Assembly (NCBI GenBank): GCA_001792895.1
Contig: MARA01000013.1
Coordinates: forward strand, 620,001-684,000
Origin: Lentinus brumalis
Taxonomy: Eukaryota; Basidiomycota; Agaricomycetes; Polyporales; Polyporaceae
Direction: 5' to 3'
Length of the DNA: 64,000 nt
Shown: positions 1-11,040 of the stretch, in pieces
Numbering within the stretch: position 1 is the stretch's first letter
Layout: each line of letters opens with the position of its first letter
Notes under the pieces: generated by a model
What the model saw: the letters and a program-made list of their open reading frames with translations, nothing else
What the model was told of the DNA's origin: nothing
Databases searched by the model: none
Program-made: the position numbers and the translations under genes

Positions 1-499
1 GACCGCCTGACGGGTCGTCACGGATCCCAGCCATCTTCCAGGGCAACCATCCCGTGCACCCCTGTGCTTAAAGTTACCCTCGTCTCGCCCGGCACACATG
101 CAGAGCTCTTCCACGCTCGTAACGCAGTGTCCGAGCTTCGATGATCTCGCCTCCTATCGAGCCATCTCATTGCACGACGCTCTCGACGCTCTACCGTCCA
201 TCGAGTACACCGCCGCCAGACCCGCGACTGGATGCACAGCAGCCCGACGTTGAAGATATCTCAAAAGAAGCCCGCGATGACGAGCACCAGAACTGCGGGC
301 TTGAGCGCGGTTGCAGCCCGCTCGCCCGAGGTTCCAGTCCGCTGTCAGATTGCCCTATGCTCTGCTTCAGGTGCCACCTCTCATTGCTTCTGTCGTATCT
401 CTCACCGTTGAGCAGCACTGGCTTAAGGTGTTCCTCGTCACGGACTACTGGATGCTCGTGTGCCCTCAGAAGTCGCAGGGCTCCTCCTATACCCACGGA

Positions 500-1165
500 T
501 GACTTCCTGGGAAGCACGCAGTCACGACTACCCCGAGGCAGGTCAGTCCCACGCCCGCGCTGCGTCTCCGGTCGTTGCTGACACCGATGGTCTATCCAGG
601 CATCTCGCACCGCCGTGGATACCACCTGTACCCTCTCCGGGCGCCGGGAAGAGCTCGCTCATCACACCATTGCAGGTTCGCTCCTCCTTGACGTCTATGT
701 CATCTCCCTCACGCGCACGACCCAATGCTCCACTCCGTCGTCGTCGCCCAGCTCCCGCACAAGCGCGTCGTGCTCGTGCTCGTGGAGGATCTGCGTATCG
801 CAAGTGATCAGACGCGACTCCTCAATCTGGAGAAGAGACATGCTGTATGCGCAGAAAGAGAGAGGTGCCAGCGACTCCATGGCATCGCCCGTCGTTCTGA
901 GCGATCTGCTGAACGCGCTTGAGAGCGTTGGTGCGCAGGCAGGAGGGCTGCATACTGATTGCCACGACGGACGAGTACAAGTCGGCTGGTCGTCTGGATA
1001 TTGCACATGGAGTTCACACTTACGGGCACGCTACAAGGACGAGAGGTCGGAGGAGAAGTAGCAGTGGGCGTCCCAGAAGGACTGCGGCTATGGTTCTCCA
1101 CCGGGGAACTCTCATTCTTCCACACCCCGGACTCTCGCCGTCACCATCCACACCACCGGCTCCAC
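500..1165 (+). pseudogene. BCS1-like AAA-ATPase relic, copy A
   Basis: Remnant of a mitochondrial BCS1-type AAA ATPase, a family that folds and translocates the Rieske protein of complex III. Pieces fall in different frames. A P-loop reading SPGAGKSSLI lies at 634-663. In another frame follows AGSLLLDVYVISLTRTT (about 678-730), then a Walker B region RVVLVLVEDL at about 764-795, then LLNALESVGAQ at about 907-940, the segment that follows Walker B in BCS1. The P-loop has lost its first glycine. Several frame changes within 600 bp mean it cannot make a whole enzyme. It aligns with the relics at 8880-9490 and 48450-48871. Upstream sequence (1-500) may hold a decayed N-terminal part, but I cannot recognise it. 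The family call is fairly firm; activity is excluded. Confidence 0.6.
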
Positions 1166-1754
1166 CCTCAACTTCCTTGTGACTCGGAGTCCTCTGGGAC
1201 CTAGTTCGGTGTCGCACACGCGTCCCTCGGCCCTCGCACGGGACTGCTGCGGATGGTTCGCTGCACTCTTCTCGAACTTCGCGTGCTAACCAGCCGCACG
1301 AAAGCGTCCGCACGAACTGGTGGATGGCATCAAAGCATTGGTCGAGTACAAGCAGTGCACCAGCCAGTAGACCCGATTTCGTCCTCCAGCTACTCTCCTC
1401 CTCTGTTCTCCAAGCTCAACGACAGATCCGCAGACTCTACGCAGCACAGTGCGAGGACTGTGTTGTCCTTTTGATCTCTGGCGCCATTTTTGTGTCCTCA
1501 TTGGTGGAATTGCACGAAGGATCACGTTCGACAAGGAATGCTCACTGCGAAACTTTCGGATGAGAGCGAGTGATGTTCGACTCTCGAGCCTGCGCCTTAT
1601 CCGATTACCTCCGTCTGCTTGTATCTCGACCTCCTGTCGACACAACACATCTCGCCCAACTATACGCTCCCGGACTAGACTTCTCTTGCGCAATTCTGCT
1701 GACATACGCTCGCATCCGTATACGAAGGAGTGGATACATTGGCGACTTGCCCGA
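1166..1754. other. Non-coding stretch downstream of BCS1 relic
   Basis: No convincing gene. Short overlapping open frames exist on both strands but none has recognisable domains. It may include decayed 3' sequence of the BCS1 relic. Confidence 0.4.
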
Positions 1755-2185
1755 CATCAGTACTTGGCCAAATTTCTTAGCTGTCTTATGCTGTCTTATG
1801 CTATCTTACCTGTCTTAGGGACCCCGTAAACCACCTCCGTTTCGTCCAAAATTTGGCACATCCCTGCGCGTAGGTGCGACGAACCACTGTGCAAAATATC
1901 AGCTCATACGGATGCGATGCGATTGAGAGAGAGGACACGTTCAGGTCAGCCACAATCGACCTAAGACAGTGGCTGTGTACCCAAAAGGAGGCATGGCCAT
2001 TCGCTTTCGCGTTTGCCTAGTCCACGTCGGATCATCGTCATATTTGGAGCATAGATTTGGTACCTGCCTGTGTACGCTCATACCAAGTTTCAGCCTCAAC
2101 GGACGGCGGAAAGTGGAGATATAGCCAGGCGCCCAAATCGACTAAGACAGCTAAGACAGCTAAGAAATTCGGGCAAGTACTGATG
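1755..2185. mobile_element. Fold-back/MITE-like element with 34 bp inverted repeats
   Basis: The ends are inverted repeats, 1755-1788 and 2152-2185, matching at 32 of 34 bases and beginning CATCAGTACTTG. Just inside both ends sits a short repeated block, CTGTCTTA(TG) on the left and CTAAGACAG on the right, giving extra subterminal inverted copies. The 363 bp interior has no coding potential that I trust. I see no clear target-site duplication, so the superfamily is unknown. It fits a non-autonomous DNA transposon. Confidence 0.6.
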
Positions 2186-2315
2186 GATCCTGGGAGACTA
2201 AGCCGGCCTGGAGTAGAGATCCGCGAACAGGCAGTACTAAGTACGTGGAAGAAAGAAGATTGATCTGCTCACCATGGTATGACACAACGTAGGAAATGAC
2301 AGCGCAAGTATGCTG
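2186..2315. other. Spacer before unit 1
   Basis: Short sequence between the fold-back element and the start of homology to unit 2. Nothing recognised. Confidence 0.3.
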
Positions 2316-3012
2316 ACTGTATGCGCTGATGTGCGTGTGTATGAGACGCGTGGAGTCAACGCGCACGAATCTGTCCGGGGCTACTCACCTAAACGCGTGC
2401 GAGAGACGCTCACCTCAAAGAGCCGCAGGGAGGGTTCAGACCATGGTCAGGACGGCGGACAGATGGCGCGAGCAACAGAGAACGGATAGTAGAAGGGAGA
2501 GGAGCGGCAGACGACGCGCAGGACGAGTCCACCGTGGCGCATTGGAAGGACGCAGCATGGAGCTGAGCCAAGGCAGAGGGCGACAAGTCGAGGATGCAAA
2601 CGAGCTAGAAGGACAGCGCAGTAGGAGAGGACGCGAGTTGGGTTGGACGAGCAAAGGGCGAGGGCGTGACGTCAATCGGATGCCTCTGCCCGGCGCCTAC
2701 GTCCTCCTGCAGCAACCACGACCAGAAGCAAGCTTGAGCTACTACATCGGCCACCGTGGATATGGCACAACACCACGGACCGATGCCTTGGCAACCATCC
2801 GAGTTCTCCACTGAGGTCCTCGCGCATGGGGACTGAGTACTGAGACCATCTGCAAGCTTCTATCCCAGATCCTGTGGGCCCTGAATGTCAGTAGTAGTAC
2901 TGTCTTCGACCGGTCTTTCCACATTCTCGATAGCCTGCGGAGACGATGGACCACACGAGGCGGCATAGAACATCACTCGACCGCTCATTTTTGAACCATG
3001 TCGCTCCGAGAG
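2316..3012. other. Unit 1 left part, no clear gene
   Basis: Aligns with 46763-47479 of unit 2. It has open frames of up to 161 codons on the plus strand, but they are not kept in the other unit and carry no known domain. I regard it as intergenic or heavily decayed sequence upstream of the BCS1-like relic. Confidence 0.45.
3005..3012. repeat. hAT target-site duplication, left
   Basis: TCCGAGAG, matching 7877-7884 exactly. The unoccupied counterpart in unit 2 is TACGAGAG at 47472-47479. Confidence 0.95.
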
Positions 3013-3269
3013 TAGGGACAGACACGACTGACCCACGGATACACCCGTATCCGTAACCCACGGGTCTTCCAATTACAATGTTCGAACTCGTAGCCGCACG
3101 GGTTTATTCCCACGGATGACCGATACCCGCGGGTATGAAACCCATGGATAGTGGGTATTCACGACTAGACGGGACCCACAGGTACTCAGGGGTACTCACA
3201 CGAGTACCCGTACATTAGGGAAAGACCACAGGCAAGGGACATAAATTGAGACGAGTGGGACACCACATG

Positions 3270-3878
3270 TTATAAGTCTATAAGATCGGGAACATCATCA
3301 TCTACATCTACATCATTGTCGTCACTATCTATCTCAGCGACAACAGTGAGATCTACCCTATGCACGGGAGAAGAAGGCTGGGCCGGGGTAGGGAATACAA
3401 GACGAGAACCATTGACGAATGTAACACTACTGACATGGACAACAGCGCCCGAGCGTGAAGACCAGGAGTCCGTGACAGGGTGCTCTGCCACGTACAGGAT
3501 ACGGGAGCCGATGCTGATAGTGCGCTCAGCACTTAAAGCAGACTGCACGGGTGACCGGAGGCGAGCGAGGGCCTGCAATTGAGGCCAAAGTATCAGTCTG
3601 GGACCTTGGTGTAGTCAGTGGTAGCAGAGGACACAACATACCGTAGCAAATTGAAGGATATGGCTGATTATAGAAGCCTGGGTGGCAGACGGAAGGCCGA
3701 GGAAGCCTGGGACGTCTCGGAGCTCCCGGATGAGGAGATTGACGAGGTGCGGGACATCGGGGCGTCGGTCTCCTCGGAGAACATGGGCCAAACCTTCGAG
3801 GAGCGTGCGGAGGGAAGCAGGAAGGGATTCGAGTGCGTCCGAGGGTGCGGAAGGAGCATCGGTGCGAGTTTGAGACAT
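3270..3878 (-). CDS. Small accessory protein of the hAT element (179 aa)
   Basis: Two exons: 3878-3642 and 3572-3270, joined by a 69 bp intron with GTATGT donor and TTGCAG acceptor, phase 0. The ATG at 3878 is the first in-frame methionine. The first exon encodes an amphipathic stretch rich in Leu, Arg and Asp. The second is more basic and hydrophobic, then ends in an acidic tail (Asp-rich, about residues 160-179). I recognise no domain. It lies inside the hAT ends and is divergent from the transposase, with about 800 bp between the two starts, so it would be moved with the element. It could be an unneeded passenger or a helper; the sequence does not say which. Splice signals and length of open frame support a real gene, but there is no homology evidence. 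Confidence 0.55.
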
Positions 3879-4684
3879 GTTACGCAAGGTTCCGGGAGTT
3901 AGGAGGCGAATGAACTCACATTTGGGTCGTCTGAGGGCTCAGTTTATACGTACTGACGTTCCAGGCTTCCACCGCTAGAGGATGGCCGTGACTCCTCGGA
4001 TTCCATACCCTGCGCACCCTTGGACCCTTGCAACTCATTCTGCTGTGGTGCTGTTTCTGTCGTCCGTCATCCATGTCAGAAGGGGCTACGATCCGGTAGT
4101 GGTCGGCATGCTGTGATCGTATCCTAGCTCAAGTTGTTCTGTGCGAGCTGCACGGGCTGTCAAAGTAAGCATATCGCTTCGTGCATTCAAGGCCTGGTAC
4201 TCACCATGAACGGGATGATTACAAGATCAGTCCGCATGTGAACCCAGAGAGGACAGACTGAAGTCAGGGTCTCCTTGCAAGCGAGCCCAGAACAGAGAAG
4301 AAGTTGTCTAGAGGAGAGAACTGAGCGTGGAGGGAATGGGCGCGGCCATCGGACAGCAGGTAGGACACTCTCCGAGGAGCCCGATGGACACGACACGGCG
4401 TGTCCCGGTGGCGATGCTGCGGAACTGCGGAGGAGACAGCATCACTGTCTCTGGACTCCGTACTTGCTCTGCTAACTGTCCTGTTCACTCTGAGTCTGCT
4501 CAGCTATGCGCTCGTCTCTGCTCATCTCCTCTGCTTTTACTGTGCGCCAACTTGGACATACATAACAAGGTTGCAAGCCGGAATCTCAACCCCACTCCCA
4601 CCGCGATCCTCCCGGCCCTCGTTGACCTCGCCCGTGCACGGCCTGCTTGCCGTCAATCCTCGTTATACACCTCCGATCATAACG
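3879..4684. promoter_or_regulatory. Divergent intergenic region of the hAT element
   Basis: 806 bp between the small minus-strand gene and the transposase start. No TATA box stands out. An open frame runs upstream of the transposase ATG from about 4400 and encodes a hydrophobic stretch, but I find no reason to include it in the protein. Confidence 0.4.
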
Positions 4685-6055
4685 ATGACAGGGCGCCGTA
4701 AACACAAGCGCAAGCATGCCCATACTTCCTCCGACAACTCAGAGCAGGGAGAGACCACTGGTGCGAACGCTACGTCCGGGCCCGCCGCCTCAAACGCAGA
4801 GGTCCCTCCTCCACCCGCAAAGAAGATACGCACGTTTGACGAGCGGTGGGAGACGGCCACCAAGACTGCAGAACAGGTCCTTGGTACGTGTCTACTTCTT
4901 CCTCTCCGTCTGTTTACTGATCACGAGCGCGATATAGGAGAGCAGATGGACACATGGCGGTCGATCTACTATGGCCATTTTGACATGCCCCCGGAGGTTG
5001 TCTATGAGGATGGAAAGGTCAAGTACCGCTTCTGGTGCAAGAAGTGAGTGACCGTGCCCTTATTCTATGCGCAATACCTCACCAATGTCTTCCATTTGTA
5101 GGCATCCTCTGGAATACGTGACACGTACACGTACAGACTCTTCCACTAGCAACCTCAAGGACCATGTCGAAGTCTGTGACCCTCAGCTGGCTGACGACCA
5201 GTCGTCTATCGCCCAGTTTGCCTCTGGGTCCACGTACAACAAGGCGAAGTTTCGCTTTCTCACGACCTCTTGGGTTGCGACTTGCTACCGCCCTTTCGCT
5301 ATCATCGAGGACCCACCGCTCCAAGCCATGCTCAAGATGCTTCACGCGAAGGTAGAGATCCCCTCTGCCAAGACTGTCTCCCGCGACGTCAAGGAGGCTT
5401 TCCAGATCTCGAAGGGCGACGTTGCTGCCTACCTGCAGGCGCAGCCCAGCGTCATCCACATTGCATTCGATGGATGGACGGCCCCAAACATCATATCCTA
5501 CCTCGGAGTCGTCGTGGTCTTTGAGCAATCTGGTGATATTGTCACCTTTTTGCTTGATTTTGTCCGGTAAGCTCTCCGCGCCTTGAGGACTGTAATAACT
5601 GACTCATTCTACACAATCTCAGGCTCCGGAAGGGCCACACGGGACGATACTTAGCAGAGAAGATGCATGAGTGCTTAGATTCATTTGGGATCGCTCACAA
5701 GGTGTGTCGTCTGCGCAATCATGCTTCCTATATCACTCACCACTGCGCACATACAGATATATGGCCAAACAGCGGATAACGCATCAAATAATGACACAAT
5801 GGTGCAATCCCTCTGCCGCCGCCTGCAGGGCCGCTGTGGCCCCAAGACCCGTGTGCGCTGTCTGTGCCACGTCTTGAACCTATGCGTCAAGGTGTGTATT
5901 CTCCCACTCACTTTCTGCCACGCGCACGCGAGGCTGACGTTTCCTAGGCAATGCTACAACCCTTCATGAAGAAGAAGAAGAAGGCCAGGACGTCCACCGC
6001 CTCGGCAGACAAGGCGTCAGAATCCCAGCCTGCGGCCGAGTCTGAGGAAGAGTCG

Positions 6056-6093
<38 letters not shown>

Positions 6094-7638
6094 AGATAAC
6101 AACAATGAGGTCGAGGGCGACGGCAGCCAGGACAGCAGCCGCACAGCTGGCGCGGCCCGCGAGGACGATGAAGACGAGCTTGACGCGGACCGTGAGGCCA
6201 GCGACGCAGCCGAGATCAACGACATTGTCGCGGCGGCTGACCTCGAGGATTGCGACCGCTTGTTCGCCCAGAAGACCCTCTCAAAGGTATGTCGCATATG
6301 GCTTGTCTCCGGGACCCCTGAACTGATGATACATACTGTTACGAGGTCCATTCCCTGACCAAGAAGATTTTTCACAGCCCTGTGCTTCGGGATGACCTGG
6401 ACGGGCTGTGCGAGAAGCTCGGCATCAAGTCCCGCGGAGTCGTTCGCTCGGTGCCAACGCGATGGAATAGCGTCGCCATGACGAGCCGCCGCACGATCGA
6501 GCTCGAACCTGCTATCAACGAGCTCGTCAGCAAGGCTGCCCACAACAAGTCACGCGGCCCTCGACTCCTCCGCTTCAAGCTCTCAGTGGATGAGTGGAAG
6601 ATCCTCAAGCAGCTGGAGGGAATCCTCGCGGTGAGTATACATTGTTGTCTCACTAGGGACGTCATCCTGATGTCTGTTCTTCCTTCAGTACTTCTTGGAA
6701 GCGACCGAACGCATGTCCGCCCGTTCGCGACCGCTGCTCCATCAGGTCATCCCCGTGATTGACCTCCTGGAAGGCATGCTCGCGGAGGCCTCCGTGAATG
6801 CCGACCTTCATCCTGCCGTGCGTGCCGCGGTGTCCCTGGCGCGCACTGTCCTCAACAGGTACTATGAGAAGACTGACGAGTCTATCTTGTACCGGTGCGC
6901 GATCTGTGAGTTATCATATCCACATCATGGTGTAATACTGCAGCTAATCTTCTATGTCTCTGCCTTGTAGTGCTTCACCCGCGGCACAAGACTTCCTACT
7001 TCGTGCGGCAAAGCTGGCCGCAGGAGTGGATAGATACCGCAGTTGGGTTGCTGCGCGAAGAATGGAAGCAGTATAAGCCTGCTGCGAAGCAGCCAGGGGC
7101 CCCTGGGAACGCGAAGGTGAACCCAATCCCACGCGGTCATTTGTTCTTTGCTCACGCATCCATACGTCCAGGCCGGCCTCTTCGCTGCACTTGATGATGA
7201 TTACTCCTCGGGCAGCACTGATGCGCTCGAGGAGTATCTCATCTCCCCGCCCATCCCAAGCATCACCAACCCGATCCAGCATTGGCACTCGCTCGATAGC
7301 AAGCGCAATCCACTTGCTCGGATGGCTCTCGACATTCTCTCGACTCCTGGTAAGTTGTTCCCACCCTTCTGGATATTGATCTGACGTTCTCTGTTCCTTC
7401 AGCCACCTCAGTTGATGCCGAACGCTCGTTCTCACGGGGAGGTCTCACAGTCTCTAAGTTACGCCGCAATCTCTCTGACGAGTCCACGCGTGCGGCAACG
7501 GTTTTGAGCGCGTGGATGGGTATTCCCGGCCTTGTTCCTGAGGCCAAGATCATTCAGACATTCACTGATAAGGCCTCTCGTGCGAAGGTAGCAGTGTCAG
7601 CCGGTAGTACCGGTGACAATGCCATCTCTGTAGAGTAG
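4685..7638 (+). CDS. hAT transposase, 11 exons, 794 aa
   Basis: Cuts out and reinserts the hAT element. Exons: 4685-4883, 4938-5043, 5102-5566, 5623-5701, 5757-5891, 5948-6286, 6346-6630, 6689-6905, 6971-7116, 7172-7349, 7403-7638; they sum to 2385 bp in one frame. The N-terminus is basic and polar. A BED-like zinc finger spans the exon 2-3 joint (FWCKK...STSNLKDHVEVC), with one usual cysteine not evident. Candidate acidic catalytic residues are D225 (IAFDGW), D290 (TADNASNND) and E723 (SVDAERSFS). Other hAT marks are CLCHVLNLC and PTRWNS. Exon 6 carries an Asp run from a GAC repeat. The C-terminal dimerisation segment is present (SVDAERSF to AATVLSAW). There are no stops or frameshifts, so it could be active. 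Confidence 0.93.
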
Positions 7639-7876
7639 TTGGAGCTTCTTTATGATATGTGTAGTTCTATGTCTTCATATTACAAATATACTTCGTCTGG
7701 CACTCTCTAAGTATGATTAACCTGTGGGTTTACCCATTGTCCTGTGAAGTGAGACCCGCACCCGTACAATACCCGTGGGAAACAGGTACCCGGACCCGTG
7801 GATGTGCGACCCACGGGTACTGGAACGAGTACAGCCGTGAATACTCGTGAGTATATGGCACTCGTGTCTGTCCCTA
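7639..7876. other. hAT 3' untranslated and subterminal repeat region
   Basis: Non-coding. It contains repeated ACCCGTGG-like words and ends in the inverted terminal repeat. Confidence 0.7.
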
Positions 7877-7884
7877 TCCGAGAG
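7877..7884. repeat. hAT target-site duplication, right
   Basis: TCCGAGAG, identical to 3005-3012. Confidence 0.95.
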
Positions 7885-9490
7885 CAGAGCTGGCACGGCG
7901 GGTAGGGACACATGTTGCACGCGGGACAATGGGTCCAGGTGAGTTCTTATGCACAATATGCTTGTTCGTTCACTCTGATGAGTCCTGCTCTTGCCATGGC
8001 CCGCCATACTAGGCATGATCTTGACAGATCTTCAGCTGAATGCTGCCACATCAGAGGACTTCCTGGACCTCGCTCGCACCAGCAAACTTCCGAACCCTCC
8101 TCTCGCAGATCGTGACGGATCCTTGTCCTCATTTGTTGGGTCTACCTCAGTATCCCTCTGCCACTACAGATGTAGTACTACAGCAGGTGTGCTCTCGCCT
8201 CTCTCCAGAAGCTAGGCTCCCGCACAAGCTCTATCTGCAAACCCCTCTCCCGGACGTTGCCCGCACCTCTCTATCGGCTCAGTTCTCATGTCGCTCCCCC
8301 ACGCCCCCGTACTGGGACCCTGATAGGTCGCGAAGGTGTCCTGGTATCCATCACGGCGACGTGCAGCACATCCATCTCATCCACGCCCTCTAGATGCATA
8401 CTGCTCTGCCATGTGCGACATCCTCTTCCTGTCCGCCGCAGATCTAGCACTTCTGCATGCTCGTGCCGACGACCGAAGCTCATGTCACCTCCTCTCTTCC
8501 TCAGCCACCTGGCCCTCGACGACTGATGTGTCGCATTGAACTATGACCCTCGCGCAGCGTATGCTGTTCATCTCGCGCCTGCCGTCGGTTGCCGTTTGAC
8601 AATGTCTCCGACACCTCTCTCTTGACGAGCCCGCGTCAACGCACGGCACCCCGGCGGACTTGACTGGGAGCAACCGCTCGCCCGATGACACAGACTACTG
8701 CTATGTACCCCGTGATCTCTACCGCAGCTACCTACCCACATGGCTCGTCGCTCGCGTCTTGGCTCACGCCGCTGTAGAGGCCTGGCGGACACTGTACGTT
8801 GTCAGGTATTACTGGAAGATCACCTGCCCGCCACGCAAGCAGCCGATGAAGTCGGTCATACAGTATCATCGAGCACATCATGTGAAGGACTCCTGGCGAT
8901 CGAGAGATTATACGCCTAGCGAGGCCAGTCCCACACCCGCACCTGCGTGTTCAGTCGTTGCTGACATCGGTATTCTATCCAGACCCCCTGCAGCACCGTG
9001 GGTACGTCATGTACGGCGTCAATCGTATCCTTCATACGCACGACTCGACGCTCAACTCTGCCTTTGCCGAGGCCCCGCACAAGCGTGTCGTGCTCGTGCT
9101 CGTGGAGCATCTCGATGCTGCGTATGGGAAGGGATCAAGCGCGACTCGTCGATCCGGCGAAGAGCCATGCCAGGGGCGCAGAAAGACAGGGATTCCAGCG
9201 ACTGCATGGCACTGCGCATCACTCTGAGCGAGCTGCAGAACGCGCTTGAGAGCGTTGGTTCGGAGGAGGACGAGCGACTACAAGCCGCCCCATCGTCTGA
9301 ATATGCACATGGGGTTCACGCTCACGGGCAAGCTGTTCCGATGCTTCCCTCGATTGGTTACGAGGACGAGCCTCTCTTCCTCCGCCGTCCATGTTCGGTG
9401 GACATGTCCGCTGACCCTATTCGGAAACTGCACGAAGACGACTTCTGGCTTTTGATCTCTCGTCCCGGACTCGCCAGCAGGGTGTCCTCG
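7885..9490 (+). pseudogene. BCS1-like AAA-ATPase relic, copy B (unit 1)
   Basis: Counterpart of the relic at 47480-48871 plus 54739-55286. The recognisable AAA part lies at 8880-9450: HRGYVMYGV (about 8994-9020), then directly HDSTLNSAFAE, a Walker B region HKRVVLVLVEHLDAAYGKG at about 9080-9133, and ELQNALESV at about 9227-9260. The P-loop and the strand after it (about 60 bp, present in copies A and C) are missing between MYGV and the next block, so the ATP site is gone. The upstream part (7885-8870) has frames shared with unit 2 but no domain I can name. Frame changes are frequent. A 281-codon open frame at 8660-9505 only partly overlaps the true frames. Confidence 0.6.
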
Positions 9491-10262
9491 TTGGGCGACT
9501 CATAAGGGGTGGAGGATTGCGGCGCTGAATGAGGAACATTTATGACGAACTTGCGCACAAGATCAAACATCATTCAGCTCCAGCCTGCGATTCAATCGTC
9601 TTCCTTATCTGCCCATGTCTGCATGTATGTATCTACTCTTGGCCCTCCTGTGTCGCCACGATGGTTACAGATAATGAACTTACGATAGTGACGCTGGCGA
9701 GCAGTTACGGGGGATCTGAGAGGATGGGAAGACGCAAGCTAAGACCATCACACACAAGACAAGATGTCCTGCAGGAGCACTGCTGGAACAGTGTTTGTGC
9801 GTCAGGAGGGACATCATGACTTCCAGCCCAGCGGCGTTTGGATAGCGTCCACAGCCAGAGAATCCGTCGTGCCTGACTGGCCAACACAGAGGCACGTCAA
9901 TATGCACGGCAAAGATGCGCGCGCTGCGGTTCGTGAGTGGGCTGGAGGGGACCGGCAGGCTGAGAATAACGAGGCCCTCGATTAGAGCCGCGGCGTCACC
10001 GAGGGTGGAGGAGACGGAGGCGCGAAGAGCAGCATTTACCTGCGCGACGTCATCGAGGGCCATGCATGAGCCCAAGGCACGCAAGCATGCCAACTGGCCC
10101 TGGCTCGGGAGAGGGCATTCGCGAGTCGGAGAGATGATGTAGGTCAAGACGCGCTCCCGCGTACCCCCGCGAACGGGGCCCACAGAAAAACGCGCAATGC
10201 AACGCAGCGTTGCGCAATCTTGCGCATAGTTTGCGTCGAGAATCTCGAGGTCGAGTGAAGTG
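9449..10262. repeat. Near-identical tract shared with unit 2
   Basis: By eye only about seven differences separate this stretch from 55289-56101, whereas flanking parts of the units differ far more. It includes the sequence after the BCS1 relic and part of the unrecognised minus-strand segment. It fits gene conversion or a recent exchange between units. Confidence 0.65.
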
Positions 10263-10618
10263 GAGGTTGTACCAATGCGAGTGCAGTATACGAGCCTCGA
10301 GAGGGTGCATGGTCTGCGCAGCAAGACAGAGAATTCAGTAATGCCGTTGCATGGCGCATCACTCTCACTGAGCTGCTGGATGCACGCCACAGTGTTCGCA
10401 TGCAGGAGGGCCATATACAGATCACCATGATGAACCCTACAGGCTGTGCTATAGTACCACAGTGATCCGATAAATACCACTGTGTGATCCTCTGAGGAAC
10501 TGGACCCATTCACAAGTAGTCCGAGGTGCTGTGGCATACCCAAACAGGACGGTTGAGTAGTGGACACTCGCAGTGCTCTTATACGCGGACACTCGCCTGC
10601 CGCAGGACACCTCGCCAC
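9680..10618 (-). pseudogene. Unrecognised minus-strand segment, copy 1 (unit 1)
   Basis: An unbroken 312-codon frame, shorter (272 codons) in unit 2 at 55520-56338. The downstream half contains ALRASVSSTLGDAAALIEGL (about 10000-10060) and two hydrophobic stretches. A diverged copy of this half occurs at 14050-14465 in the same unit. I recognise no domain, see no credible introns, and the two units differ in frame at the N-terminal half. It is either a decayed membrane-protein exon or a chance frame. Confidence 0.3.
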
Positions 10619-11040
10619 TGCCGCCGCCTCAGAGTCGCAAAGTCATCACTTGTTGAGGTGCCCATGCACTGTAGACAATGAGCAATCAGTCAAAATATGA
10701 GTAGAGTCTGCTGGGTCCAGGATCCATCAACATCTTGGAGAAGCCAGTGGGGTCAGACAAAAAGCTTGATCCGTGAAAGGGAAACCCTTCCTTTGAGGGT
10801 AAAAGAGGAGGAATTTTTTGGAGTGGCACAAATCCACAAGTGTCCGTCTGAAGCCTAATTCAAGAGTGTAGTAAAAGAAACACTGTCATAGATACACGAG
10901 GACCCTCAGAGAGCTTTGCACTTGGCAGAGCTGTATAAATACCCAAGAAATACTGCACAGAGATTGAAAGAAGCACAGGAATCATGACCAAACTGCTGAT
11001 ACACATTTATGGAAATCCCAGACCAACATCCGCCACGATG
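10619..11040. other. Spacer
   Basis: Lower-GC sequence between the unrecognised segment and the 3' end of the DUF6533-like gene. It contains a possible TATA-like TATAAATA near 10933. No gene seen. Confidence 0.3.

Larger units (their letters stand above)
3013..7876 (+). mobile_element. Complete hAT DNA transposon (4864 bp)
   Basis: Begins TAGGGACAGACACG and ends with its reverse complement, flanked by an exact 8 bp direct repeat TCCGAGAG, as hAT elements make. Subterminal zones (about 3040-3220 and 7730-7870) are packed with copies of an ACCCGTGGG-like word in both orientations, typical transposase-binding repeats. It encodes an intact 794-residue transposase on the plus strand and a small gene on the minus strand. 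Its insertion split unit 1 just upstream of the BCS1-like relic, where unit 2 has the empty site. Intact ends, intact duplication and an unbroken transposase all suggest a young element. Confidence 0.95.

Noticed and set aside
6055..6095. GAC repeat as a separate microsatellite locus
   Set aside because: It lies in frame in a transposase exon and encodes an Asp run; described with that gene.
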